DNA from: Bacteriovoracaceae bacterium
Lineage (GTDB): Bacteria > Bdellovibrionota > Bacteriovoracia > Bacteriovoracales > Bacteriovoracaceae
Reading direction: 5' to 3'
Assembly (NCBI GenBank): GCA_021732585.1
Contig: JAKFUR010000003.1
Location: forward strand, 1 to 35,299
Length of the DNA stretch: 35,299 nt
This document shows positions 12,301-16,881 of this stretch, piece by piece. Within the stretch, counting starts at the first letter, position 1; each line of letters begins with the position of its first letter. The notes beneath the pieces are model-generated. The model was not told where the DNA came from. It was given only the letters and a program-made list of their open reading frames with translations, and did not search any database. A program made the position numbers and the translations under genes.

Positions 12301-12382
12301 TCACAGAACTTCCCTTCGGGTTATTACAACCGAAGCTCACGAGGAGCATGAAGATGAAGTTGAGTAACGAAAATTTAAACAT
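392..12382 (-). CDS. Giant FN3/Ig-like repeat surface lipoprotein with DUF2341 and LamG-like C-terminus
   Basis: A single 3996-residue open frame. Residues 1-19 look like a lipoprotein signal (hydrophobic run, then SFGC with Cys19); Ser at -3 is atypical, so cleavage by signal peptidase I is possible. Residues ~37-560 hold six fibronectin-III-like modules with the recurring W/Y...LTGLT..TYYY pattern. Residues 566-3234 are 29 tandem Ig-like repeats of ~92 residues. Then come a Cys-free Ig-like module (~3235-3332), a choice-of-anchor-D/ASPM-Hydin-like module (~3333-3440), two Ig-like modules each with paired Cys, a DUF2341 domain from W3663, and a LamG/concanavalin-like domain (~3773-3985). Such modules normally form extended stalks with terminal binding domains, so adhesion or prey/surface contact is a fair inference. 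The ATG has only a weak AAAGG upstream; a much stronger Shine-Dalgarno-like stretch lies about 40 bases upstream. Domain names are from memory of families. Confidence 0.9.
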   Translation of the reverse strand: MFKFSLLNFIFMLLVSFGCNNPKGSSVIGSNHTPLLQPPAAFAFTQIRAVDGSVQLLWQTSPRAETYQFFTGTDPAAITTPITSCSNDRESCQLTGLDANTLYYYSVTATNSAGSRVITSSGRSRAVGSFDISSSTAGDGSIVYNWGASSNATSYNLIYGTVPGLYPQTVTNITSPYTLTGLTNGTMYYARIVAVNTDNGYALNTTEASERPFGPLVAPTGVVATATPGVITLDWNDLGGATSYEIWDSTGSTLIGTSVTSSFAHNHGSNGTTYTYKVRGLNGFNGAFSAVVTARSIAAFAIGSVVAGPLPGQVTVTWPTPVTGAASYNIRFGSNPVSLSSQVTNVTSPYVFSGLTGGLTYYFTVVATNPVGLGTAQNSSNQLSATPVAAIAAPTGLTAVAAPTSVTLNWNIVPGASQYNIYRGTSTGSYAFVNSSATNSFIDTGATPGSTYFYVVRSFNGLESGNSLEVSKQPIANFSFSSSTVATFASADLVWAAATGATGYDILYGTTSGSYTSTSLNRTTPTTLTGLTPATTYYVAIRAKNSAGGGTTLLSNERTFTTSAQFPTVTITGFGLINVANRAAYTLSGTCTEDTRAVTLNVGGVPGSTVCSSNAWSVTMNVTAAPESAALSIVATHTNSGGNSDTDSKTVIKDATNPTVAITSSPAIRVANEAAYVVSGTCSENTRTVDVSVGGINASPVCTSLAWSATINTSGLADAGSVTITANLTDAAGNTATQASVSVVKDTVAPSVAINSSPVINNANKATYTFSGTCSETGENVAVKVGAITGTVPCTLLTWTATLNVTSVADSPGVLVTADHSDDAGNPATQASTLVLKDTVNPSVTIASSPTIINANKNAYPISGTCSENTRTVTVSVGGVTATPNCSASTWSASLDVSGLADAPSIAVSAIHTDTAGNSLTASTTVVKNTALPTVAITSSTAINNTNKNAYVVSGTCSEAGRTVAVVVGGLATGNPVCSSSAWTTTINVSGVTDSANVTITADHSDSVGNNANQASTTVVKDIVIPTVSITSSPAINNANKDAYTISGACSENTRNVSVNVGGVTATPVCSALAWTTTLVVSGIADNASVAATASHTDAVGNAATVASTTVVKDTVIPTVAITVYPAINSVNDAAYTVSGTCSENTRQVSVNVGGVTATPTCSSSAWSTTLDVSGVSDGGAISITANHSDAVGNPATQASRTVVKDTALPTVAITSTPVINNANKNAYTFSGTCSETGQNVSVAVGITTSSVMCTLLTWSATLNVSGNADSLSLLITANHSDAVGNAAVQAATSSVKDTVIPTVAITSSPAITNTNKAAYVVSGTCSENTRDVSVNVGGVTATPACSTLTWSATLDVTGVTDGASVSITANHSDSAGNAATTASTTVVKDTIIPTVAITSSPVINNTNKAAYTVSGTCSVNSRLVTVNVGGIQVTPTCTALAWSTTLSVTGLVDNSSISITADHDDAVGNDANQATASVLKDTVVPTVAITSSPVINNANKAAYTVAGTCSENGRTVNVSVGGVPGTPTCSAGTWSSTLGVTGVSDSVSVSVSATHSDLAGNAATPASTTVVKDTSNPTVAITSSPVINNTNKAAYTVSGTCSENTRTVSVSVGGVTGSPTCTASAWSTTLDVTLVADNANVAITADHSDVSGNNATQATASVLKDTAIPTVAITSSPVINNTNKAAYVLSGTCSENSRQVSVSVGGLVTGTPTCSSNTWSTTLVVTTVADSASVAITANHIDAANNAATQASTTVLKDTVIPTVAITSYPSINAGNASAYPVSGTCSENGVTVTIAVGGVPGTPTCTAGAWSSTLNVSGVADSPTVAITANHVDVAGNAATQASRSVAKVTGLPTVAITSSPAINNTNKNAYPVSGTCSENTRTVSLSVGGVTATPVCTTNAWSASLNVSGLGDGASIAITADHDDSVGNDANQATTTVLKDTVIPTVAITSSPAINNTNKATYPVSGTCSENTQTVSVVIGAFSGTPVCTAGAWSTVINVTGVTDNASVTITATHSDAASNAATPATTNVVKDTVIPTVTISLAPSINNTNKAAYPVSGACSENTRQVSVSVGGVSATPTCAASAWSTSVDVSGISDSATVTVTANHADASGNNATQASTTVVKDTAIPTVAITSSPAINNTNRLAYTVSGTCSENGRAVSVNVGGVTGSPNCTSLAWTATLNVDGVADNASVSITANHSDAAGNAATQASASVVKDVVVPTVAITAPVAINIANEASYPISGTCSENTRTVTVVVGGVSGTPTCSAGAWSTSLDVSGVGDGGSIAITANHTDAVGNNAVQASTTTSKDTSNPTVAITSSTAINNTNKAAYPVSGTCSENTRTVSVVVGGVSASPTCTALAWSTAVDVTGVSDGPSIAITANHIDAAGNAATQASTTVLKDTAIPTVAITSSPAINNANRLAYVVSGTCSENTRSVSVNVGSASGSGTCTALAWSATINANLVSDSASVSVTAQHTDLAGNAATIASTTVVKDTSNPTVAISSSPVINQSNSAAYTVSGTCSENTIAVTVSVGGVGSSPVCTTGAWSATVNASGLADSGSVSITANHTDAAGNTATQASTTVVKDTAIPTVAITSTTAINNANRLAYVVSGTCSENGRAVGVDVGGRTATPTCTALAWSATLNMNLVSDSGAVAASATHVDAAGNAATPASTTFLKDTVIPTVAITSSPLINNANKAAYTVSGTCSENTRTVSFTIGLLSGTPTCTASAWSITLDVTTVPDGASVSVTANHTDLAGNAATQASTTVVKDTSNPTVAITSSPVINNTNKAAYTVSGTCSENTRQVAVLVGGSVPATPTCSAGAWSSTLDVTGVSDSGTVAITANHTDASGNNATQASTTVLKDTVIPTVAITSAPAINNTNKAAYPISGTCSENTRQVSVLIGGSVSATPTCTAGAWSASMIVTALADNASVSVTANHTDAALNAATTASTTVVKDTGLPTIAINSPAIINNANKAAYTVNGTCSETGRTVSVMVGNVSASDTCTLLNWTVTVDASFIIDSGSVLITADHVDAAGNNAVQAATSTVKDTVNPTVALNAVVAITNANRNAYTVTGTCSENTRTVTVSIGGVPATPSCSGGTWTTGAINVTGAPDSLTLAITANHSDSAGNTATTASTTVVKDTTNPTVAITSSPTINIANRLAYTVSGTCSENTRDVSVMIGTVSATPTCSGGTWTTGAISVTGATDSATLSITANHTDAVGNAATQATASVLKDTVAPTVAFASAAGNPVYAAFVVRALFSESVTGVAAGDFTTSNATTSGFTIVSATTYDINVNPSSEGGVTVDMPASAASDTAGNPSTAAIQFSRAYQLPAMLSFANTSTHDFGTVASGGFADVTMLINKSGTPNATAVTEISLAAPFAFKGGSFPGTGGTCTTTIAGTCSIVVTFSPTAAGSFNDFVQLQYNNASTTVSVSRAITGTGVVLTPTLVEVEGPGGILINQCIPFTIYSRTASGQTANVSANQTVNLVVNNGAGGFFSNATCATAATSTIINNGTSSRIIYFRATTANQNLTLVFNPATLTSTSKPVNTSANPTRISVNPPAELEIDVCNPIIIDLVDANGNKAGRAVDVQVNLTENGNAVYYSDSLCTGSITSTTLPALTETKTVYVKNPTVQAITLTFTDNAAVLSPDTAAVSFVNLLTWWNTDYTKRISITLDNLDQAVTHTGVQVLVRLKSSRINYSDTLANGTDIRFTLDDHTTVLSYDIESWDASGESLVWVRIPSIAASAQQVIYMYYDNPSATSAENPTATWSGFAGVWNMDKTGANYIDGTGSGKTGTTQGVVTDVQGPTGNAIALNGSSNIDVGANLATFIGANSTVSFWERTNVVGNNSFWLAPSVTGVRDDSGFNEIYFGWVNGTGRIGINARNGASATSNFVVNDNNWRHVSMTRNSATGAVRFFINGVLNGSGTSGTGAVTTSFTKFGVRTSINPAGNTSYFNGSLDGIRIRNTIQTDAQIRVEYKYSVESNISYGIVENL
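2681..10687 (-). repeat. 29 tandem ~276-bp Ig-like coding repeats
   Basis: Counted by eye in the translation: 29 units covering residues 566-3234 of the giant protein, mean ~92 residues. The consensus runs from DTxxPTVAITSSPAINNxNK, through AYxVSGTCSENTRxVxVxVGGV and TPTCxAxAWSxTLDVxGVxD, to xxSITANHxDAAGNAATQAS and a closing TTVVK. Every unit has exactly two Cys about 21-23 residues apart. Units 3, 8 and 27 form a subtype with CSETG and CTLLxW. Units 28 and 29 share CSGGTWTTGAI. Near-identical protein units differ at many synonymous positions, so the copies are not very recent duplications. Confidence 0.92.
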
Positions 12383-12410
12383 GGTTAAGAAAACCTTTAT
12401 ACTTTCTCAC
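12375..12410 (-). other. Possible leader mini-ORF before the giant gene
   Basis: On the minus strand, GTG at 12410 opens an 11-codon frame (V/M-RKYKGFLNHV) that stops at TAA 12377-12375, overlapping the first bases of the giant gene. GGAGGAGG, the best Shine-Dalgarno-like sequence nearby, lies at 12430-12423, 12 bases before this GTG but 40 before the giant ATG. An in-frame TGA rules out an upstream start for the giant gene. Translational coupling is possible, but the 12-base spacing is longer than ideal. Confidence 0.25.
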
Positions 12411-12482
12411 CCTCTAACTTTACCTCCTCCCAGGGGTGCGCTGATTTAAAAGTGTTTGAATTTTCTTACTAAATTTAAGTGA

Positions 12483-12632
12483 ATGATTTTAGATAGTTAC
12501 CTGGAATTCTTGAAGACATTTAGGGACGTGTCAGGAAGAAATTTCCACTTGCACGAGTTGATATCAAAATTGGCCGAATTTAGAGGCAGAAACGTTGATT
12601 TTCAGTCATTGAGCGGGTCACTCGGACTTTAG
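12483..12632 (+). CDS. Doubtful 49-residue small ORF
   Basis: ATG at 12483 opens 49 sense codons ending with TAG. The peptide is MILDSYLEFLKTF at its start, then a mixed charged/hydrophobic sequence that could form helices (HELISKLAEFRGR). I recognise no family. The spacing to any Shine-Dalgarno-like sequence is poor, and the frame may be open by chance in an AT-rich intergenic region. It could also be a fragment of a larger decayed gene. Confidence 0.2.
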   Translation: MILDSYLEFLKTFRDVSGRNFHLHELISKLAEFRGRNVDFQSLSGSLGL

Positions 12633-12766
12633 CTCTATTACTTGAATTTTTTATGCCCGACCATCTCACTCAGGCACTAAGACTAAAACGCTCTAACTTA
12701 CTGTTAAAACATTCCAAATATTAAGTAAAAACCAATCCAGCAAAAATGATTTAGTCAGTAATTTTC

Positions 12767-12794
12767 TCAACTTGCAGCCTAGTCTTTCCGATAA
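12767..12794 (+). promoter_or_regulatory. Sigma-28 (FliA)-type promoter for flagellin
   Basis: TCAA at 12767-12770 and TCCGATAA at 12787-12794 are separated by 16 bases. The flagellar sigma-28 consensus is TAAA, ~15 bases, GCCGATAA, so the -10 matches 7 of 8 and the -35 matches 3 of 4. It sits ~70 bases before the flagellin start, which fits late-class flagellar gene control. Confidence 0.65.
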
Positions 12795-12866
12795 GTTACT
12801 AACGTTTTCACGCATGGAATGCGCGAGGACAAAACTCAATCACGGAAGAAAAAACATGACCAGCTG

Positions 12867-13694
12867 ATGCGTATTAATACCAACATCTCTGCGTTGCAAG
12901 CTCATCGATCGATGAACGAGCATAGCAGAAACGTCGAAAGTGCTTCGGGCAAACTTGCTCAAGGCACTCGTGTACGTCATGCGAGTGACGATGCTGCATC
13001 GTTAGCGATCGGCACGAAACAAAAATCAAACATCAGATCTAATTATCAAGCGATGAGAAACGCAAGTGATGCGATCTCAGAATTCCAAATTGCCGAAGGC
13101 ACGTTGAACGAGATTGGTAACATGCTCGTTCGTCTGAAAGAACTTTCGGTACAAGCTTCGAGTGATCATCTCATTGACGACGATCGCGCTAACATCAACT
13201 TCGAGTACATGGCACTCCGTTCTGAAATCGAGCGAACGACTCAGAGTGCGAATTTCCTCGGTGACAATCTTTTCCGTAGTACGAAAGATCGTACTTACCA
13301 GATTGGTCTTCATAACGATGAAACTTCTCGAATGGAAGTTGATCGCGCGAAAATGATCATTACTGAATTCAGTCTTCAGATCGTCGACTCTTCAATTCCA
13401 ACTGCAGAAGAAGCACGCTTGAATCTCGGATACATTGATGCAGGGATTGAAAAACTTTCTAAAACGAGAGCTGCACTTGGCGCTATCCAAAACCGTATGC
13501 AGGCGACAGTAAGTAATCTCGATACCAGCAGACTCAATGAAACAGCATCGATGTCTCAGCGCATGGATGCAGACTTCGCTCATGAGACATCGGAAAAGAT
13601 CCGCGGCGAATTGAAACTCCAGGCCGCTGGTTCAGTGATGGTTCAGGCCAACAACGTATCTGCGAATGCTCTTAAGCTCTTGAAGGATTCTTAG
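12867..13694 (+). CDS. fliC: Flagellin (short form)
   Basis: Structural protein of the flagellar filament, 275 residues from ATG 12867. The N-terminus MRINTNISALQAHRSM is the classic flagellin D0 start, followed by the D1 segment (SASGKLAQGTRVRHASDDAA and later QIAEGTLNEIGNML, RLKELSVQAS). The C-terminal D1/D0 helix is at the end (MVQANNVSANALKLL). There is almost no variable D2/D3 insertion, so the filament surface would be smooth. A longer frame could begin at ATG 12819, but its 16-residue, strongly basic extension is unlike flagellins. A sigma-28-like promoter precedes it. The start ATG shares its A with the TGA of a three-codon frame (MTS) that has the better-placed GGAAG ribosome site. 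The 3' end overlaps the end of lgt on the other strand by 23 bases. Confidence 0.93.
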   Translation: MRINTNISALQAHRSMNEHSRNVESASGKLAQGTRVRHASDDAASLAIGTKQKSNIRSNYQAMRNASDAISEFQIAEGTLNEIGNMLVRLKELSVQASSDHLIDDDRANINFEYMALRSEIERTTQSANFLGDNLFRSTKDRTYQIGLHNDETSRMEVDRAKMIITEFSLQIVDSSIPTAEEARLNLGYIDAGIEKLSKTRAALGAIQNRMQATVSNLDTSRLNETASMSQRMDADFAHETSEKIRGELKLQAAGSVMVQANNVSANALKLLKDS

Positions 13695-14484
13695 CCATCA
13701 GCGGATTCGGGATCTTCGCTTTCTGCGACCACGCGTACAGCACACCTGCCAACGGCAACATCAGCAAACACAAAATCTGCCCCATCGTAAGACCACCGAA
13801 GTAGTAACCGAGTTGTGAATCTGGTTCACGGAAAAACTCAACAATAAAACGGAACGCACCGTAGCCCACGAGGAATACAGAACTCACCAATCCGTAGTAG
13901 CGCTGGCGGCGATGAACAAAGTAAATGATGATCGCAAGAACAATACCTTCCATGATGCCTTCATAGAGCTGCGAAGCATGACGGGGATACGGACCGGCGC
14001 CTGGGAAAACGATTCCCAAGGGAGAGGTTGTTACACGGCCATAAAGTTCAGCGTTGATGAAGTTACCCATACGCCCAAAGAAAATGCCTTGTAGACCAGC
14101 AACTGCCATACAGTCAGCGATCTGAAACCAATGGACTTTGTTTCTACGTGCAAACCATGCGGTTGCGAGGCACATGCCAAACACGGCTCCATGGAATGAA
14201 AGCCCGCCGCGCCAGACGTGGAAGATTTCATTGATGTGACCAGAATAGTAATCCCAGTTGTAGATAAAAACGTAAGCGGTACGTGCGCCAAGAAACATGC
14301 CTACGATAAGAGCAGTGACGTACTGATCGACTTTCTCTTTAGGGAGTGGCCAGAAGCCCGTCTTCGCCAGGCGCGTGAGCAACCAGCTGCCGACAGCAAA
14401 GCCTGCCACGTACATCAGTCCATACCAACGCACTTGTAGAGGGCCCAGTTCAAAGAAAACAGGATCGATCCAAGAATTTGTCAT
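13672..14484 (-). CDS. lgt: Prolipoprotein diacylglyceryl transferase
   Basis: Inner-membrane enzyme that transfers diacylglyceryl from phosphatidylglycerol to the lipobox Cys of prolipoproteins, the first step of lipoprotein maturation. 270 residues, normal for Lgt, with about seven hydrophobic segments. The Lgt signature is present as GRMGNFINAELYG (137-149). RGGLSFHGA (92-100) carries the conserved essential His (His98 here, by alignment from memory with His103 in E. coli). The N-terminus DPVFFELGPLQVRWYGLMY is typical. The gene lies 20 bases after an unknown gene on the same strand, so the two may be co-transcribed. It overlaps flagellin tail to tail by 23 bases. Confidence 0.96.
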   Translation of the reverse strand: MTNSWIDPVFFELGPLQVRWYGLMYVAGFAVGSWLLTRLAKTGFWPLPKEKVDQYVTALIVGMFLGARTAYVFIYNWDYYSGHINEIFHVWRGGLSFHGAVFGMCLATAWFARRNKVHWFQIADCMAVAGLQGIFFGRMGNFINAELYGRVTTSPLGIVFPGAGPYPRHASQLYEGIMEGIVLAIIIYFVHRRQRYYGLVSSVFLVGYGAFRFIVEFFREPDSQLGYYFGGLTMGQILCLLMLPLAGVLYAWSQKAKIPNPLMAKNPSRA

Positions 14485-14504
14485 GGGATCATGGTAGCGG
14501 GAGC

Positions 14505-15305
14505 TTAGGCGTTCGACAACCCATCAGCTGGTGTTGAATGACCGCTCCACTCGCCGCGCACGGCTGAACCAAGAGTCAAAGCGGCCTTCTTGAGTGTGAA
14601 AGGCAAGCTTCCGTGAGTTAGATACACGTTTGAAGTGCTCAAGAAGCTGACCAATTCTTCTGGTGTTAAACGACGGCCAGTAGGTCCCACTTTATCAGCG
14701 CGAAGAATCGTAAACCCTGCTTGCAGTGGCGTCACGCCAGATGAAGAAAACATCACACGCTTTTCTACATCGACAGTCACCATCTCACCAAAAGACTGCG
14801 ACTGCTTCATGGCGACGAGACCTTCGTTAGTGGCCACACCCCAAAAACCAATCACTCCCATGGGAGCGAGCGCCCATGCGAGAAAACGATTCAGCATCAC
14901 ACGCAGGCCCATGAGGTCTTCAGTGGTTTCAAGCTGACTCACAAGACCAAGCTCCCACATAGAGCTTGCCGGTGAAAACACCATCATGCCCAAGCGGCGA
15001 TAAAGATAAATATGTGCGCTGCCTTGGTATGACAACACTTCATGGCCGTATTTATCCATGGAGTCCGGCAACATCACTTGCTGCGCCACACGTGTTGAGG
15101 CACGACTGAGTGTGAGAATTTTTGTACCCGGACGATTGGCCGGAATTTTTCTGTGATCAGCTTCCGGAATTTCCTGGAAACCTAAATCGATGATGAGTTT
15201 CTGCAAACGCCCTTCCATCAGCTCTCGTTCCATGCGCAAGAACACGGGGTAACCGTGACTCTTTTGCCATTGGAAGAAAACTGGTTTTGCGCTCGTAGCT
15301 GACAT
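14505..15305 (-). CDS. Conserved-looking protein of unknown function
   Basis: 266 residues, family not recognised. There is no signal peptide. A hydrophobic stretch lies near residues 143-160 (LAWALAPMGVIGFWGVA) in an otherwise soluble-looking mixed alpha/beta sequence. The start is well supported by TAGGAG seven bases before the ATG at 15305. It ends 20 bases before lgt on the same strand and is probably in one transcript with it. Base composition and codon use look like its neighbours. No catalytic motif was identified, so no function is offered. Confidence 0.75.
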   Translation of the reverse strand: MSATSAKPVFFQWQKSHGYPVFLRMERELMEGRLQKLIIDLGFQEIPEADHRKIPANRPGTKILTLSRASTRVAQQVMLPDSMDKYGHEVLSYQGSAHIYLYRRLGMMVFSPASSMWELGLVSQLETTEDLMGLRVMLNRFLAWALAPMGVIGFWGVATNEGLVAMKQSQSFGEMVTVDVEKRVMFSSSGVTPLQAGFTILRADKVGPTGRRLTPEELVSFLSTSNVYLTHGSLPFTLKKAALTLGSAVRGEWSGHSTPADGLSNA

Positions 15306-15395
15306 GGGAGTCTCCTATAAGGCTTCTCGGAGTCCGCAAAAAAAAGATGAATTTTTAGACACTTAACCGACGAAAACGACCAAGAAATGGACAAG

Positions 15396-15424
15396 TTGAG
15401 CCTCTAAGACCTTGAGATCATAAT
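15396..15424 (+). promoter_or_regulatory. Sigma-70-like promoter for the 15454 gene
   Basis: TTGAGC at 15396-15401 and CATAAT at 15419-15424 with a 17-base spacer. The -10 matches TATAAT at five of six and the -35 matches TTGACA at four of six. The predicted start site is ~23 bases before the ATG at 15454. Confidence 0.45.
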
Positions 15425-15453
15425 GGTTCTCCTGGCCTGAAATTTGCTTCAAA

Positions 15454-15780
15454 ATGAGTATGGAAAAGTCTCTCGCACCACCTGGTGCTCACCACCCATC
15501 AGCGCCGCCGACAGACTGGGATGAAGCTCAGCTCTCTCAACATGCGCGCGATTTACGTGAAAGACTTTTGCTTGCGTGCGCTGATTTGCGCACGACAGAT
15601 CAGCGCCGTGATTGGCTACTTCACATGACATTACAAACCCACCACCTCACGACGTTGCTTGAACTCATCGATCAGTTCAACCAATCTCAAATCGATGGAA
15701 GGGATTTAGGTTACGAATTTATTGATGTGAGCTTTCATGATCTTGGCGTGTATTTCAGACGACGCTCAGAGCTGATTTAG
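15454..15780 (+). CDS. Small protein of unknown function
   Basis: 108 residues. A Pro-rich N-terminus (~1-20) precedes a charged, probably helical region (residues ~25-80, WDEAQLSQHARDLRERLLLA and following), then a short acidic/aromatic C-terminus (FIDVSFHDLGVYFRRRS). No family is recognised and there is no signal peptide or membrane segment. A plausible sigma-70 promoter lies at 15396-15424, but no good Shine-Dalgarno sequence precedes the ATG. A second ATG at 15460 is an alternative start. Its 3' end overlaps the last 15 bases of the converging GNAT-like gene. It is probably a real gene, because the complementary frame is weaker and it fills the space between convergent neighbours. Confidence 0.55.
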   Translation: MSMEKSLAPPGAHHPSAPPTDWDEAQLSQHARDLRERLLLACADLRTTDQRRDWLLHMTLQTHHLTTLLELIDQFNQSQIDGRDLGYEFIDVSFHDLGVYFRRRSELI

Positions 15781-16881
15781 ATTCTTCCCGAACACCGCAT
15801 ACTTCGAAATCATATCTTTTTGGTCTTCGGTGTAACTCTTCAGCGCCGGACTATCTTCCGCGGTATAACAAATCAATAAGTGCGGTTGTGAGAGTGCTAC
15901 TGGCCAGAACATCTTTTTTGCTACCAAGCTCTGAATACCCTTAAACTCTTTTCCGTCTGGTGCCGGCAATCGGCCCACGTACATGATCAAGAGACGGCTA
16001 AAATTCATTTTAATACGTATGAGAAGCCATAATTGTGCAAGCTTGTTCGGCAGTTTTTTTTGCAAACGATGGTACTGCAAGATAATTGCGTGAGGGTCCA
16101 TGAAATTCACACAAAAAGCCACCGGCTTTCCGTCATGCTCAATAATAAAAGCAAACAACGGACTGATGATATGACGGAAACCTGCATAGAGTTTCTTGAA
16201 CGTCTCTAAGGGTATCGGTTCAAACTCAGGCATCTCGTTAAAAGTAGTCGTAAACAGTTGGTGAATGGTGGCCATTTCTTCATCGAAGCGTGACATATCC
16301 ACACCGCGAATATGTAAGCGATGCTCAGGCTTCTTCGCTTCACGAATCTCGCCGTACTGCCGCTTACTACGCCAAAACCGAATACGAAAGGTATCCCAGG
16401 TTTTGACTTGGTTCATGCCGACAGCGCGAAACAACTCTGGATAATAAGGCTTATGCATAGGCTCACCATAAAATGGTTTAGCTTTGCTCCAGGTCTTCCA
16501 ACGGTAGCTGACGAAGAAATGCATATTAATCGGGCCCTTGAGCTTGCTGGCCCCTAACTCTCTCGCCGCTTTCTCCACTTCATCCCACAAAAAACGAAAA
16601 TCTAAAGGAGCATCGTCACTCTCAACAAAGCCAACTTTGGCCACTTCAGGGCGATAGCCTGAAACAACAACCAATACGCGCGCGCGCAATTCTTTGTCTG
16701 AATAGAGAGAGAGTGCAATCCATTTGTCTTGTGGAAAGCCTATTGGGTCTTTTAGCAGTCCGCGGTAGTCATCAATTGATTCAAGCAGCACGCGCTTCTC
16801 ACCTGCGTAGAGTTTTTTGTGCTGATCTACCCAATCTTGAAAGAAAGCTTCATCCCAATTTGTGCGCTTTTCAATTCTCAT
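15766..16881 (-). CDS. GNAT-fold acyltransferase-like protein
   Basis: 371 residues. The pattern KGPINMHFFVSYRW (115-128) followed by a MHKPYYPELF segment (~142-151) resembles the N-terminal half of uncharacterised GNAT-like proteins of the YghO type, and the C-terminal half carries a second GNAT-like core (LFAFIIEHDGKPVAFCVNF). These are acyl-CoA-dependent acyltransferase folds; the substrate is unknown. It is the last gene of the leftward arm of the lipid-like cluster. Its ATG overlaps the TGA of the P450 gene in an ATGA, so translation is likely coupled. In this setting acylation of a lipid or amine intermediate is a reasonable guess. No signal peptide, so cytoplasmic. The family match is from memory. 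Confidence 0.65.
   Translation of the reverse strand: MRIEKRTNWDEAFFQDWVDQHKKLYAGEKRVLLESIDDYRGLLKDPIGFPQDKWIALSLYSDKELRARVLVVVSGYRPEVAKVGFVESDDAPLDFRFLWDEVEKAARELGASKLKGPINMHFFVSYRWKTWSKAKPFYGEPMHKPYYPELFRAVGMNQVKTWDTFRIRFWRSKRQYGEIREAKKPEHRLHIRGVDMSRFDEEMATIHQLFTTTFNEMPEFEPIPLETFKKLYAGFRHIISPLFAFIIEHDGKPVAFCVNFMDPHAIILQYHRLQKKLPNKLAQLWLLIRIKMNFSRLLIMYVGRLPAPDGKEFKGIQSLVAKKMFWPVALSQPHLLICYTAEDSPALKSYTEDQKDMISKYAVFGKNLNQL

Larger units (their letters stand above)
12383..12866. other. Long intergenic region between giant gene and flagellin
   Basis: About 480 bases, AT-rich, separating two divergently transcribed genes. It holds the leader region of the giant gene, a sigma-28-like promoter for flagellin, a doubtful 49-codon frame at 12483-12632, and a minimal MTS-stop frame at 12856-12867. 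No tRNA, obvious riboswitch or U-tract terminator was seen. Confidence 0.6.

Noticed and set aside
12819-12866. Upstream start for flagellin adding 16 residues
   Set aside because: The extension is strongly basic and unlike any flagellin; the classic MRINTN start is at 12867.
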